A stretch of DNA of 64,000 nucleotides from Chrysopilus asiliformis (Eukaryota > Arthropoda > Insecta > Diptera > Rhagionidae), in assembly GCA_964034945.1 (NCBI GenBank), contig OZ035960.1, positions 103,470,733-103,534,732 of the forward strand, given 5' to 3'. This document shows, piece after piece, positions 1-10,330 of the stretch. Both the position numbers and the translations under genes were made by a program. The notes under the pieces were generated by a model. It made no database searches and was not told where the DNA came from. It saw nothing but the letters and a program-made list of their open reading frames with translations. Position 1 is the stretch's first letter, and each line of letters begins with the position of its first letter.

Positions 1-499
1 AAACAATTTCATATAATAAAGCACTTAAAAAACAGATCCGATTTTCGTTTATTTGGGAGAGCCAAACTTTTTCTCTGCCAGCCAAACTTTTTCTCTGCCA
101 GCCAAACTTTCTCTCTCCCAACCAAAGTTTACTGCCGTGAGCCGTTGATTTTTTAGTTTACTGCTACGGAGATTATGCATCCGCAGCAGTAAACTAAAAA
201 ACTCGTTTTCCTAAAGGCTTTTGGCTAAAACAGACGAACTGTTTGGTGTAGGAACGAAATGGCAAATTATAGGAAAATTTTACCTCTGGTGGGAAACTAA
301 TAGCGAATTCGAATCAGAGAATTCGAGCATGCTCTAATCTGGAATCGAATAGTGCCTACTTTATTCAATACAATTATGTTAGAAAAAATTTCCTTAAATT
401 TTCTATTCGACTTAAAATCTAGATCGAGCAATTTTCGAGCAAAAATTCGAATACGTCATAACTTTTTCGTCCTGGAACTATAAAAATCAAACTCTTTCA
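1..499. other. AT-rich intergenic DNA with a short hairpin
   Basis: No coding signal is seen. Positions 61-118 hold about three tandem copies of a 20-bp unit starting GCCAAACTTTTTCTC. Positions 149-201 form a hairpin: 22-bp arms around AGTTTACTGCT with one mismatch and a 9-bp loop. This may be the remnant of a small inverted-repeat element. Confidence 0.5.
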
Positions 500-1170
500 C
501 AATATACCGCTAGGAGCGAAACCGAAGAAAAAGTGGTCCGATTGGATTTTGATGTATGGATCAGTTATGTAATATCATACTCTAAACACATTTTACCTTG
601 TTAAATTTTTTAATATGACTCACCGTTTTCGAGAAAAATGAAAGAAAAAACTATTTCGTTTGCACACTCAGAACAATGTCCAGGTCAACTTTTTGTCCGG
701 TTAACTCTGACCTTACAGAGGTGTCTGTAAGCCAGCTAGCTGTCAGAGTTAACCTATCTAAGGTCAACTCGTGCAGCTCCCAATGCCCTACTTCACCTGC
801 TGGTGGCTTAATTTCAGAATTTCTCCGGCCACAGGTCAACACAAGTTTTACATTCCCTCATGCAGGCGAACGCGCGCCTCACATAGGCTAAATTTTCCTG
901 CCCGAGGCCAATTACGCCGTATGTAGGTCGTCGAGTTAGCCTCCATTTTTCTGAGTGCATGGTGGAGGAGGGAAGGAATGGTCCAATTTTGCCCAAAATT
1001 TCAAGTCTCTAGCTCAATCCTTTCGAAAGTTATGGTATTCACGGACAAACAGACAGACGGAGAGACAGATGGACGGACAAGCGGAAATCAAAATCTTTTC
1101 TCATCCCTAACACCTTGGTATAGTTAATTATTGCGTCCGATTAAATCTTATATACTCCTATGTGATATAT
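500..1170 (+). repeat. Rep-B copy 1, interrupted by MITE M1
   Basis: This matches other copies of the family in this window. The shared order is TTTTGATGTATGGA, then CACCGTTTTCGAGAAAA, then a G-rich run, then TCAAGTCTCTAGCTCAATCC, a GGACAGACAGA purine tail, and GCGGAAATCAAAATCTTTT near the end. The copy is split at 665-957 by an M1 element. Family identity is by comparison within the window only, and no coding capacity is seen. Confidence 0.8.
665..957 (+). mobile_element. MITE M1 copy 1 (CACTCAG termini)
   Basis: A 293-bp element bounded by CACTCAGAA and TTTCTGAGTG, closely similar to the copy at 14885-15156. It sits inside Rep-B, and the flanking dinucleotide CA on both sides fits a 2-bp target duplication of a mutated TA. 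It carries about 21 extra bases near 871-897 relative to copy 2. The open frames inside it are by-products of its sequence. TA targeting suggests a Tc1/mariner-type non-autonomous element (inference). Confidence 0.8.
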
Positions 1171-2905
1171 CAGTATAAAAATATGTTGCCCAGAGCACCA
1201 TCACCGTAAGGCCGAAGAGTTTTGTATCTTTTTACGTATACTTACAATGCGAAGTACCAACAATTTTCTAAAGTCCCTTTAAAACTTGAAACTCGATAAA
1301 AATATTCAAGCGAAATTTTTATAAAAATGCCAAGGAATGTACAAATTTTTTAATAGGCAGATAATTTCCGGAAAATTATACGCAAGACCGCTGTTTTGAA
1401 AAATACACCAACTCCACTTAAAAAGAAAAAGTATCGGGTTTCAAAAGTTTTGGATTAAAATTTCCTCAAGTCCCAACAAAAAGTTTGAAAAAAGGCTTAC
1501 TGGTGAATTCTTTATTCAGTTCGAAACGGACAAAGGAAAAGCGAAAAAGTTTATCAGAAAACAGGAAAAACTGTCCTAGAAATGTTTCTGGTGCACCAAG
1601 TGGATAGCTTCAATACCTTATAAGTCCATCAGTAAGGATGGTGGTGTCCATCGAGTCCATGAATTTTGCACGAAAACAGAGGGAAGGAACTTTCAGACTC
1701 ATCCCAAGTCTGAAATTTTTATCTCATACTGCCTTAGATAGAGCGTATGGTATCTGAAGTTGTTTCGTGAGACGAACCATTAACAAAATCCTGACCAGAC
1801 TCAATAGCAAAAATCAAACGGACAGAGTCAAGAGTGTGAACTGACATCCTGTTTACACATCGGAGTTGCTCCTGTGACTGTCGCAAACGTGGCGATTCTC
1901 TTTCAAGGACAAATGTAAACCAACAGCTGTCGAATAAACAAACTCTTTTGTGAATTTTACTCTCTTTATGTAATCCTCCCCACCGCTGAGAATTTCCTCG
2001 ACGGGGTAATGCAGTGTGGTGAAAAATCGAAAGAGGGGACTCTCTATTTGTGGAAGGTGTTTTTTTCTAGAAATCAGAGCAAAAACTACGAAAGAGCGAC
2101 AACTGGATTCTAATAATGAATGTGCGAGTAGTTGCTTAAGGATATTCGAGGATTAAGTAATGCCTGTAGATACTGTAGCAACAGAGAATCTTTACTTACT
2201 GAGTCAATTAATGATTAATTCAGTTAAGAGATCTTATATGGCTGTTGTATAATTTTTAAGGCAATGCGGAGGTCAGGTCAGACCAATGTGATTTATTTAC
2301 ACAATCAATCTTTCGAATAACCAAAGGACCTTTAGCCAAATTGTAAATGGGTGGGACAAAAGTGCCAAACTAATAGTATGATGACCTGTACATAACCAAT
2401 TTTCCCATTCATTCGTTTATTTTCATTTTTCCTTGGTTTTACCCCCCAAACGGAGAATTCTATTTTCAGATGCATAATTTATGTAATAAGAATGGTGGTT
2501 ACGTAGGGAGGATTTCGTATAAAACTACTCCTACACAATGATTTGTAGTTTTTCATTATTATTTTTGGTTTTTACTTGTACATTTCACTGTTTAGTTAAT
2601 GTGACCGTTATCAAGATATGAGTTTCATTTTTTCTTCGACGATTTTGAGACGTTTGGAATCGTAGATAAAACGAAGAAGTGTCGCAATATCAAATAAGTA
2701 TAATTAAAGAAAAGCATGAAAAATTTCTAGTTCGACCAATTTCGTAGTAATTTCGAAAAAAAGAACATAAATTTATTTTTAATCAACGTGTGATTAGTCA
2801 TTGTGATCAATTTCAGAAGAAGCTTTGCTTAGTGAACTCAACAAATCAAAGATTTATCAGTTGAGTTTGAAAAATTCGTAATGGTGAAATTTCAAAATAT
2901 AACTT
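1171..2905. other. Unassigned AT-rich intergenic DNA
   Basis: No long open frame, repeat family or RNA gene was recognised here. Around 1570-1960 the base composition is more balanced, but all frames are broken by stops and no protein similarity is evident. Confidence 0.5.
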
Positions 2906-3484
2906 ACTAGCTTGCATACCCGTCATTGCCATGCTAAAGTTTTCTGCATAAGTTTTTTTTGCAACAAAGAACTAAGAAATTTTTGAAAAAAAAATCGTTT
3001 TGCCTTCAGGACCTCCAAAAAAAACTTTTGAGAAAAAACTCGTTTTGCTTTCAGGACCTCCCGTTCCGGGTTTTGAAATTCCAACACCAGAATCGTGTTC
3101 AGCGGCCCCGAAACCCCCCTGATACTAGTTTTTCAGATGAAAAATGAGAAAAATGATATTTGCGTTATCCTTACAGGACCTTTCGTTTCGAATTTTGAAA
3201 TTCCAACACCAGATTCGTGTTCAGCGGCCTCGAAAACCCCCTAATACCAGTTTTTCAGATGAAAAATGGGAAAAATGATATTTGCGTTTTCCTTACAGGA
3301 CTTTCCGTTTCGAATTTGAAAATTCTAACACCAGATTCGTAATCAGAGACCCCGAAAACCACCGAGTGACATTTCTAAGCTTCCTAACGCGCAGGCGTTT
3401 CACCCCTTAAGTGCCGGCGCGCACCTCGTTGGCAACCAATATGTGATCTCGCATCAAATAATAGTTCTACTTACTTACGTGAAT
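2906..3484 (+). repeat. Rep-A head followed by three 122-bp units
   Basis: It begins ACTAGCTTGCATACCCG, the Rep-A head. About three units follow with a GGACC motif at 3055, 3177 and 3299, giving a spacing of 122 bp. Each unit has CAACACCAGATTCG, CAGCGGCC and a run of C. The unit is a diverged relative of the array at 33661-34428. The last part, 3370-3484, is unassigned. Confidence 0.75.
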
Positions 3485-3529
3485 CCGATCACAATATAAT
3501 ATTTTCACTACTTCGCCCCTGCAAGTAAA

Positions 3530-4088
3530 GGGCCTTTCAATAAGGACAAAACAATTTTGTATTTTATTAAAAACGCACCCTAAAACTTTTTTTATGATCT
3601 GGCAATGCTAAAACGTCAGTGAAGGTTTACATTTTTATCATGGTGAAGTTCACGAACGAGCAATGCCACACAGCTGGTCAAACAATTGATCTATTGAAGG
3701 AGAAGTTCGGTAATCGTGTAATCTCGAGAAATGGTCCGGTCGAATGTCCACCTCGCTCATGAGATTTAACGCCGCTGGATTTCTTTTTATGGGGTTATGT
3801 TAAGTCGTTGGTTTATGCCAACAAGCCAACAACGTTAGAGGAGCTCAGGAACAATGTCGAACGCGAAATTGCCAACGTTCCGGTCGATATGTGTGGAAGA
3901 GTGGTGGAAAATTGGCTCCAAAGACTCAATCAGCAAACGTGCTCGCGGTGGCCTTATGAATGACATAGAATTTCATACTTAAATGTAACTTAAATGTCCA
4001 CTACACCTGGAATAAATTTCAGCCCGATATCTCAATTATTCTGTGTTTTTTTTAAATACAAAATTGTTATGTCCTTATTGAAAGACCC
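3530..4088 (+). mobile_element. Internally deleted mariner/Tc1-like element
   Basis: Terminal inverted repeats of about 35 bp, GGGCCTTTCAATAAGGACA at the left and its complement with two mismatches at the right (ending 4088), enclose a relic transposase. Length is about 559 bp, against more than 1 kb for autonomous relatives. The element interrupts a Sat122-type repeat: the CACTACTTCG part lies at its left flank and GTGATTATGC at its right. The exact target duplication is not clear. Confidence 0.85.
3640..3963 (+). pseudogene. Broken mariner-type transposase
   Basis: The frame starts MVKFTNEQ, typical of the N terminus of insect mariner-like transposases. It then jumps directly to CHTAGQTIDLLKEKFGNR, the stretch that in intact family members lies around the second catalytic aspartate. 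The helix-turn-helix region and the first catalytic aspartate are therefore missing. A TGA interrupts the conserved PPRSWDLTPLD motif exactly where tryptophan (TGG) is expected (codon 41). Reading continues as DLTPLDFFLWGYVKS to a stop at 3961-3963, 108 codons in all. It cannot encode an active transposase. The deletion joint and the family match are seen in sequence; family assignment is from general knowledge of IS630/Tc1/mariner proteins. Confidence 0.85.
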
Positions 4089-4397
4089 GTGATTATGCTT
4101 TTCCTCAAATTTTCCTGAAACAAAATCTCACCTGAAGGTTGTTGGTATCGCTGAATCCGATTTTGACATTAAGGTCCTGTAAGAATAATGTGAATATCCT
4201 TTTTCTTTAATTTTTGGAAAAAACTCATCTGGGGATTTTTGGGATCACTGAATCCAATTCTGGAGTCAAAAAGTCCGTGAAAATATCGCAAGGGCATCAA
4301 GAATATATATTTGAAGATTAAAAAGTATTAGCAAGCATGGCAAAAGGCAGAATAATCAAGATTTTTTTAAAAAACAGCTTCACGGTTCACCCCTCAC
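4089..4397 (-). repeat. Sat122-type units, antisense, about two
   Basis: GTGATTATGCTTTTCCTC, then CGCTGAATCCGATTTTGAC, then GGTCCTGTAAGAATAA and a second diverged unit (CACTGAATCCAATTCTGGAG). These are the reverse-complement motifs of the 122-bp unit at 33.7-34.4 kb. Confidence 0.7.
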
Positions 4398-4615
4398 ATG
4401 ATACTTATAAACTTAAGGCCAATCGGTTCGGTAGTTTCCCCGCGAAAGAGTAACATAGCGCAAAAACTAAGTTTCGAAATCACTTTACCCCCTCCCCTTA
4501 CTCCCCCCACCACTCGCGCTACTTTTCCGTATGCCTATGTTGGAACCAGAACTACCACAGACACTCATGCCAAATTTCAAGACAATCGGTTCATCCGTTT
4601 TTGCGTGAAAGAGGA

Positions 4616-4646
<31 letters not shown>

Positions 4647-4675
4647 CCAACTCATTTTTATATATTAGTATGATG
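4398..4675 (+). repeat. Rep-A 3' part
   Basis: GGCCAATCGGTTCGGTAGTT, CCCCGCGAAAGAGTAACATA and a CCCCTCCCCTTACTCCCCC block are followed by TCAAGACAATCGGTTCATCC, a (CAGA)n run at 4616-4644 and the terminal TATATATTAGTATGAT. The head is missing. The 91-codon open frame across it is a by-product of the repeat. Confidence 0.75.
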
Positions 4676-5350
4676 ATTACCCACTACTTTTTAAACAATG
4701 TTCGCGCCTTTCATGTTTTTGATTACATTTATTCCATTTAATTAAAAAAAAATACACGAAAAATGATTTCGCCCTTAGTTTAAATATAAATAAAACGAGA
4801 AAAAAAATTCTGCTCTTTAGGTTTTCTTTTGTGTATGGAGGAAAAAAAATAATAAAAATAAAAACAAAGGACTATATGTTAAAATAAATGTAATGACCTT
4901 CTTTCTTTACCTTTATGACGCAATTTATCATTGGAAATAAGCTTACTAAGTACAATAAAATTGTACTTGAAACCCATGTAGATAAAGCCATTTGTATTAC
5001 GGCAAAGCACTTTTGGATTAATAAAAGTTTTATACCATTTTGTTGTTTTCTTTTGGCCAGAATCGGATGCTGTTGAAATGTATTAAACATTCGTTTGAAC
5101 TAATAAAATGATATCTTTTCCGCTTTTCCCTTAACTTGTGGACCATAGTAAAGTTTATTTAAGAAAATTGTTAGTTATGGGACAAAAACTCAAATTTATA
5201 GTGTTAATGCATTAACGGAAGAGTCGAAGTTAAGACAAACAAATCTGATATTAATGCGTGACTGTGAAAGTTATGTAACAAAATATCAATAAGTATTGTT
5301 ATTTATTGAAAAAGTTGTTTTAGTTGTGGTTTCATATAATTTTATTATAT
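4676..5350. other. Unassigned AT-rich intergenic DNA
   Basis: Nothing recognisable. Stops occur in all frames and there are A-rich runs at 4740-4870. Confidence 0.5.
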
Positions 5351-5845
5351 ACTAGCTTGCATACCCGTTGTTGCCGGGTTAAGTTTTTTCAAATTTTTTT
5401 TTTTTTTTTTTTGATGGTCTATGTTGGAGCTAAACTTTAGGCCAATTGGCTCGGTAGTTTCCCCGCGAAAGGGTAACATAGAGGAAGAGCTAAGTTTCGA
5501 GATCACTTTACCCCCTCCCCTTACTCCCCCACCTCTCGGGCTACTTTTTAATGGGGCTATGTTGGGGCTGGACCCCCGACGAACATCTATGCCAAATTTC
5601 AGGCCAATCGGTTCAGTAGTTTCCCCGCGAAAGAGTAACATAGCCCAAAAACTAAGTTTCGAGATCACTTTACCCCCTCCCCTTACTCCCCCACCTCTCG
5701 GGCTACTTTTTAATGGGGCTATGTTGGGGCTGGACCCCTGACGAACATCTATGCCAAATTTCAAGTCAATCGGTTCAGCCGTTTTTGCGTGAAAGAGGAA
5801 CATACAGACAGACTCCAACTCATTTTTTTTATATATTAGTATGAT
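5351..5845 (+). repeat. Rep-A complete copy with internal duplication
   Basis: It runs from ACTAGCTTGCATACCCGTTG to TATATATTAGTATGAT. A core of about 165 bp (GTAGTTTCCCCGCGAAAG through ATGTTGGGGCTGGACCCC) is present twice, at about 5453-5580 and 5618-5745, nearly identical. It ends with TCAAGTCAATCGGTTCAGCC and CAGACAGACTCCAACTC. The open frames of 106 and 157 codons on opposite strands over it simply reflect the duplicated repeat. Confidence 0.8.
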
Positions 5846-6002
5846 TTTTTAAAATAATTCTGTTAATATTGTTATTATTTGGTGGTAATGATGTGAAAAA
5901 AATTTTTATTCGTAAAAATTTGACTCCGTAGCGATCAGGACTTAGCGAGGGGTACGTGGTTTCAGGGGATAAAAACCTTTAACTGAAAAACCCTTAACTA
6001 AA
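5846..6002. other. Short unassigned spacer
   Basis: AT-rich, with no feature seen. Confidence 0.4.
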
Positions 6003-6235
6003 AAACTTTTATTTAAAAAAAATCAAACAAAATTATTTTAAAAACGTTTTTATTAAGAAAATGTACTAAAAAGAAAGAAAGAAAAGAATTTTTTGGGCTC
6101 TGTGTATCAGAAATAATAGCAAGAAAAATATTGATTTAATTTGCTTTTATCTCGTTTTTATTTCAGTTATACAGCGCTCAAAAAATTCATTTTTTTTCTT
6201 TTTAGTACATTTTCTTAAATAAAAGCTTTTTTAAT
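6003..6235. repeat. FB foldback copy, degenerate
   Basis: An imperfect inverted repeat. The left arm has AAAATGTACTAAAAAGAAAG and GGGCTCTGTGTATCAGAAAT; the right arm has ATACAGCGCTC and CTTTTTAGTACATTTTC. It matches, with divergence, the perfect palindrome at 33271-33490. Its position directly before a Sat122 block also matches that locus. Confidence 0.75.
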
Positions 6236-6610
6236 TTTTATCAATGTTATTATTTTCATACTTTTTAGACTTTGTACTTGCCTTTGAAATGTCCTTACAG
6301 ACTTTTTGATTCCAGAATTGGATTCAACGAGCCCAAAAACCTCCAGATGATTTTTTACCGGAAAATTTGAGGAAAAGGATAATCACGTTATCCTTACAGA
6401 ATTTTCCGTTGACCTTACGGACTTCTTGACGACAAAATAGGATTCAATGGCCCCAAAAACCCCCAGATGAATTTGTTTTCCGGAAAATTTGAGGAAAAAC
6501 CTAATCACGCCATTCTTACAGGACTTTCCGTTGTCCTAATGGACTTCTCAACGTCAAAATCAGAGTAAATGGCATTAAAATACCCCTGATGAAAAAAACA
6601 TTTTTTTCGG
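6236..6610 (+). repeat. Sat122 block, about three units
   Basis: TGTCCTTACAGACTTTTTGA starts the block. Units carry CACGTTATCCTTACAG, GGACTTCT and CCCCAAAAACCCCCAGATGA. The lead sequence CTTTTTAGACTTTGTACTTG resembles the lead before the 33.6-kb array. Confidence 0.75.
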
Positions 6611-7101
6611 AGAATCTGACATGTTGTCCCGGAAACTAAATTTTTGTCCCAGATCATGAAATATGGTGTTTTAATCTATTAACCACTAAAAAACTAGTAC
6701 TAATTGTATAAAACAAGTTCTACTTTGGTCAAGCGGTTGCTATAAATTATTCTTTTTCACTTGCGGCGCATTTTTTTTTTGGAGTTTTGGCTAGGGTTCA
6801 TATTTTTAACGCGTTTTCACCTAGGGCGCATATATTTAGTGTTTTGAGTTGAATTTACCAATGGAACATGAAAAAAATATCAGTTTCAACAACAAACATT
6901 TAAAACACTGAAACAAAAAATAAAATGGATAATTCCTCACGATACACACAAATTTGAACAATTTATATTCGAAGATGGATGTTTTGAACATTCCATAGTA
7001 GAAGAAGACTGAGGAATGACCACTCTCTAGTTATTAAGTCGCTCAAACCTAGGCTATGTTTTTAGTGAAAATATCGCTTTAAAGAGAGATATTCAAAAGG
7101 C
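6611..7101. other. Unassigned AT-rich spacer
   Basis: No gene is seen. CCACTCTCTAGTTATTA near 7020 resembles the end of Rep-E and may be a remnant. Confidence 0.4.
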
Positions 7102-7559
7102 CTGTGACGGTTTCATGTAACTTATTTTCGATCGACTAACTAGTCGAAGGAAATCTTTTGTCAATCAAAACTGATTAAACAGGTCGACATTCATTCTGGT
7201 GCACACGTCATAAGAATATTTTCTTGGTAATTTGGGGTCGCTGAATCCGAATCTGGCCGAAATTTAGCGGGATCAACTCTACTTTTTGAGATATGAAGGA
7301 AAAAAGAATATTTGATTTCCAAATTATAAATATTTAAACCAATTTATGAATTACCCTTCATATCTGAAAAAGTAGAGCTAGTATAGCCAAAACACTGCCA
7401 GATTCGAATTCAGTGACCTGAAATTACCCAGAAAATGCTTTTGTACCAGAAAATCGTGTGTACCAGAAGGAATGTCGACCTGCGTCATGATTTTTAGTAT
7501 TTTAAGGAATTCCTTCCACTAATCAGTCGATCGAAAATAAGTTACATGAAGCCGCCGTT
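7102..7559. repeat. Large imperfect foldback element
   Basis: Four blocks of the left arm recur in reverse complement in the right arm, in mirror order. These are TTTCATGTAACTTATTTTCG (7111) with its partner ending 7550; GGTCGACATTCATTCTGG with CCAGAAGGAATGTCGACC; GGTAATTTGGGGTCGCTGAA with its mate near 7420; and CTACTTTTTGAGATATGAAG (7279-7298) with CTTCATATCTGAAAAAGTAG (7356-7375). Arms are about 200 bp and the loop about 57 bp. The third block contains the Sat122 motif GTCGCTGAATCCGA. Confidence 0.75.
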
Positions 7560-8173
7560 GGTTTGTTCATTGTAAAATCCATAAAGAATTTTACTTTATT
7601 TCAATTTTCATAACGGGTGTGTTAGCCATACTTTCTCCTTAAGGGTGCGTAATACAAAATATCTAAGTCTAACCGTTCAACATTTATTTTACCTAAACCC
7701 ACTAAAAATATTCTACTGTTTAGTGAAATCAATTTGTCGCACTTTGTTACTGAGGCGCCCTTTTAGATTTGCGATTTTCCCTTCAATTTCAACGCGAATT
7801 TTATTCACAATTTATTCCGGGGGTCGCGTCGCAGTATAAATTCACTCATAAAAAGTAGTCGAAATCGCAATTTATTCCGGTGATTTGTGTGAAAAAATGC
7901 CAAAAATTCCTTTCAGGATTAAATTTCGAAATTAACCTTGGAGGGTCCTAAAAGATTAAAATTGGAATGATGGTTTTTAAGGACAGACCCTAACCATCAT
8001 CACGGTATCATCACGGTTTAGATTTGCGGTTCGTCGTACCAAACTTACATCTTCTCCATCTTGACAGACCTATGAAACGTGAACATATTTGGATGATTTG
8101 CACGATAAAAATGCAATTCAAACATAGTGAAGAATTTATAGACTTCAATAAAAAAAGGTTTTGCAAAAATACT
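7560..8173. other. Intergenic DNA downstream of the zinc-finger gene
   Basis: AT-rich, with short open frames only. TTTATTCCGG is repeated at 7811 and 7870. No gene was recognised. Confidence 0.4.
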
Positions 8174-8179
8174 TTTATT
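8174..8179 (-). promoter_or_regulatory. Candidate polyadenylation signal of the zinc-finger gene
   Basis: TTTATT on the plus strand reads AATAAA on the minus strand, about 110 bp after the stop codon at 8291-8293. It is a plausible 3' end signal but unproven in AT-rich DNA. Confidence 0.4.
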
Positions 8180-8290
8180 GTATTTAAAACTATATCACTC
8201 AAATTCTTTAATATCCTAACTTAAAAACTAGATATCGCTTTGTCGATATTTGTTAACTGTCCACGTTAACCAGGATCCTTACATTAGGTA

Positions 8291-10082
8291 TTACGTCTCA
8301 ACAACAGAATCTGTAAGCACATCGGGATGTTGCGTTCTTTTGTGCACGTGTAAATGTGTTGGACGTCGAAATGCTTTCAAACAGATCTCGCATATAAACG
8401 GCTTTTCGCCGGTATGGATATACATATGAAATTTGAGATTCCTTGCATCTACAAACTTTTTATGGCAAATTTTGCACTCATGTTGCGTTTCCGGATAATT
8501 CTTATGCCTTTTCATGTGCTTCGCTAGTGATGTCATCTGCTTATAGACTTTTCCACAAAAATTACACTCGAAATTCCGTTCCGACCCATGATTGCGAACG
8601 TGCAGATTAAACGTCTTTTTGTCCTTATATTCTTTCTGGCATTTATCACATTTATAGACGATTTCTCCTTGTTTGTGGCTACGAATATGCCTCGTCAAGT
8701 AATCCATGCTGGTGAACGATTTTTCACAAATTTCGCATGGATGACTTCGGTTTGGCTGATGTGTCGATTCGTGTATCCGAACGCTCTGCTTGGACACACA
8801 GACCCTTGGACAGTATCGACATTTTAGTTCCTCATCGCGATTTCTTTTATGATCATGGCTAATGTGTTTAAATAGGGCTGAAGCGGATGTGAAGTCCCTG
8901 TTGCAAATTGTGCAGATAGGCTTGTCGCATGTGTGGGTGAAGACGTGCCTCTTTAAATTGACTTTCAGTGAAAATGATTTATCGCAGTGATTGCATTTGA
9001 AGGGCTTCTCTCCCTAAAATCAAAATTTAATAGTTATTTGCTAGTTTCAAACTTAAAAACTGCTACCGTATGACTCCTTCGATGTCGGACGAGATGCAGT
9101 TCCGATGGAAATTTCTTACAGCAAGTTTCGCACTCGAATGGATGTTCGCCGGTATGGGTGTACCGATGATGGAGGAGAACACGCGAATTCTGAAATATTC
9201 GCCCGCAAAATTCACATTTGTAAATCATGGTCGGCTTTCGTTTGCCGCGAGAATCCACATGCTCCACAGAATGGTCCACTAATTCATTCCTTGTCTCAAA
9301 TACGGCTTTGCATGAATCGCATTTGTAAATACTATCATTTAAATTGGTCGGTTCTAGAGAATCCTCCAGAAATTCAATGTCTTCGTCCTTAATGTTCCCA
9401 CAGTCTTCCTTTGAACTTTCATCGTCCACTTCAAAATCCTCCTCTATAAACGAGTGTTCATCGCCGCTATTCAAAACAGTTTCGTATTCACCCCCGCTAG
9501 TGCTGAGTCGAGCTGTTAATATTACTTCGCGATTTGCGTCATCGCTATCTTCCAACTTTGGATTAGAAACCTCAAAAACTGGAGATTTTTCTTCCGCACT
9601 AGACACAGACTCTGCGTATTCCAGTGTAGCAGGGATATTTTCGTCTGTAATGTCTTGTACCAATTTAAAGTCTTCAATAATTTCATCTTCCGACTGAACA
9701 AATTCCTCCACAACTTCAAAACCATTTTGGGAAGTATTTTGGGAATGTTCAGCTTCTATGATTTCATTAGTGATATGTTCCAAGTTTTGAAGTAGGTTAA
9801 AACATTTAGTTGAGCTTTGAATGAGATCAAAGAAATCCTTAGCCGCACTCAATTTATCCGAACACATGAAGCAAACATATTTCGGCAAATTATCCTCAAG
9901 GGAAAACTAAAAAAAAAAAGTGAACCAAGGTCACGTGAATTTTTTATGGACCGCAAATCTCATGCACTTACTTCAACATCCCTAAAGATTTTTATGTTTT
10001 CCAGAATCTGTTTCCCATAATTGTCGAATAGGTAAATCAAATCCCTATTAATCCCACAAATTCGGCACTCATTTAGCGACAT
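8291..10082 (-). CDS. ZAD and C2H2 zinc-finger transcription factor, 3 exons
   Basis: Predicted nuclear DNA-binding protein of 557 residues. Exon 1 is 10082-9972, exon 2 is 9906-9067 and exon 3 is 9013-8291. The introns are 65 and 53 bp with GT-AG ends, both in phase 0. Residues 1-80 form a ZAD (zinc-finger-associated domain, a dimerisation module of insect zinc-finger proteins) with zinc cysteines C6, C9, C49 and C52; the exon join falls inside it. Residues of about 85-230 are an acidic, serine-rich linker. Eleven C2H2 fingers follow from residue 233 (CDSC...HSVEH) to near the C terminus (CEIC...HKRTQH). The second intron falls exactly in the HT/GEKP linker between fingers 3 and 4. TGEKP-type linkers follow fingers 2, 3 and 10. 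The ATG at 10082 puts the first zinc cysteine at position 6, as usual for ZAD proteins. Target genes and the individual orthologue cannot be told; this family expands rapidly in insects. The gene model is well supported by continuous homology across both joins. Confidence 0.93.
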
Positions 10083-10330
10083 CTTCCAGTCTTTTCGGTG
10101 AAAATAGTACGGATTTCTTATTTCGATAAGAAATGATTCTTCAAACGGTAAAGTTTTTCTATTTTCATCGACTCTATTATGTATAAATGTTTTAACAAGA
10201 CGCGTTTTTAAGATTTATTATAGAAAATGTATGAAAAGACAAAATTTTTCGAATATTTCCCAGTTTCGATGACAAATAACACAGAACTGTCAAACAACTG
10301 TCAAAGTGAATTCAGCAAAGTGAGTCACAT
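10083..10330 (-). promoter_or_regulatory. Putative upstream region of the zinc-finger gene
   Basis: AT-rich sequence directly upstream of the start codon. TTTCGATAAG at about 10121-10130 is a DRE-like partial match but not the full TATCGATA. No TATA box at a convincing distance was identified. Weak support. Confidence 0.2.

Noticed and set aside
676..891. Conserved-looking frame also present at 14896-15138
   Set aside because: Both are inside M1 MITE copies; conservation is explained by recent common origin of the DNA, and the copies differ by a shift near the end.
5345..5818. 157-codon minus-strand frame with repeated SPRGGGVRGGG
   Set aside because: It lies across a Rep-A copy with a duplicated core; an equally long frame exists on the other strand and other copies are broken.
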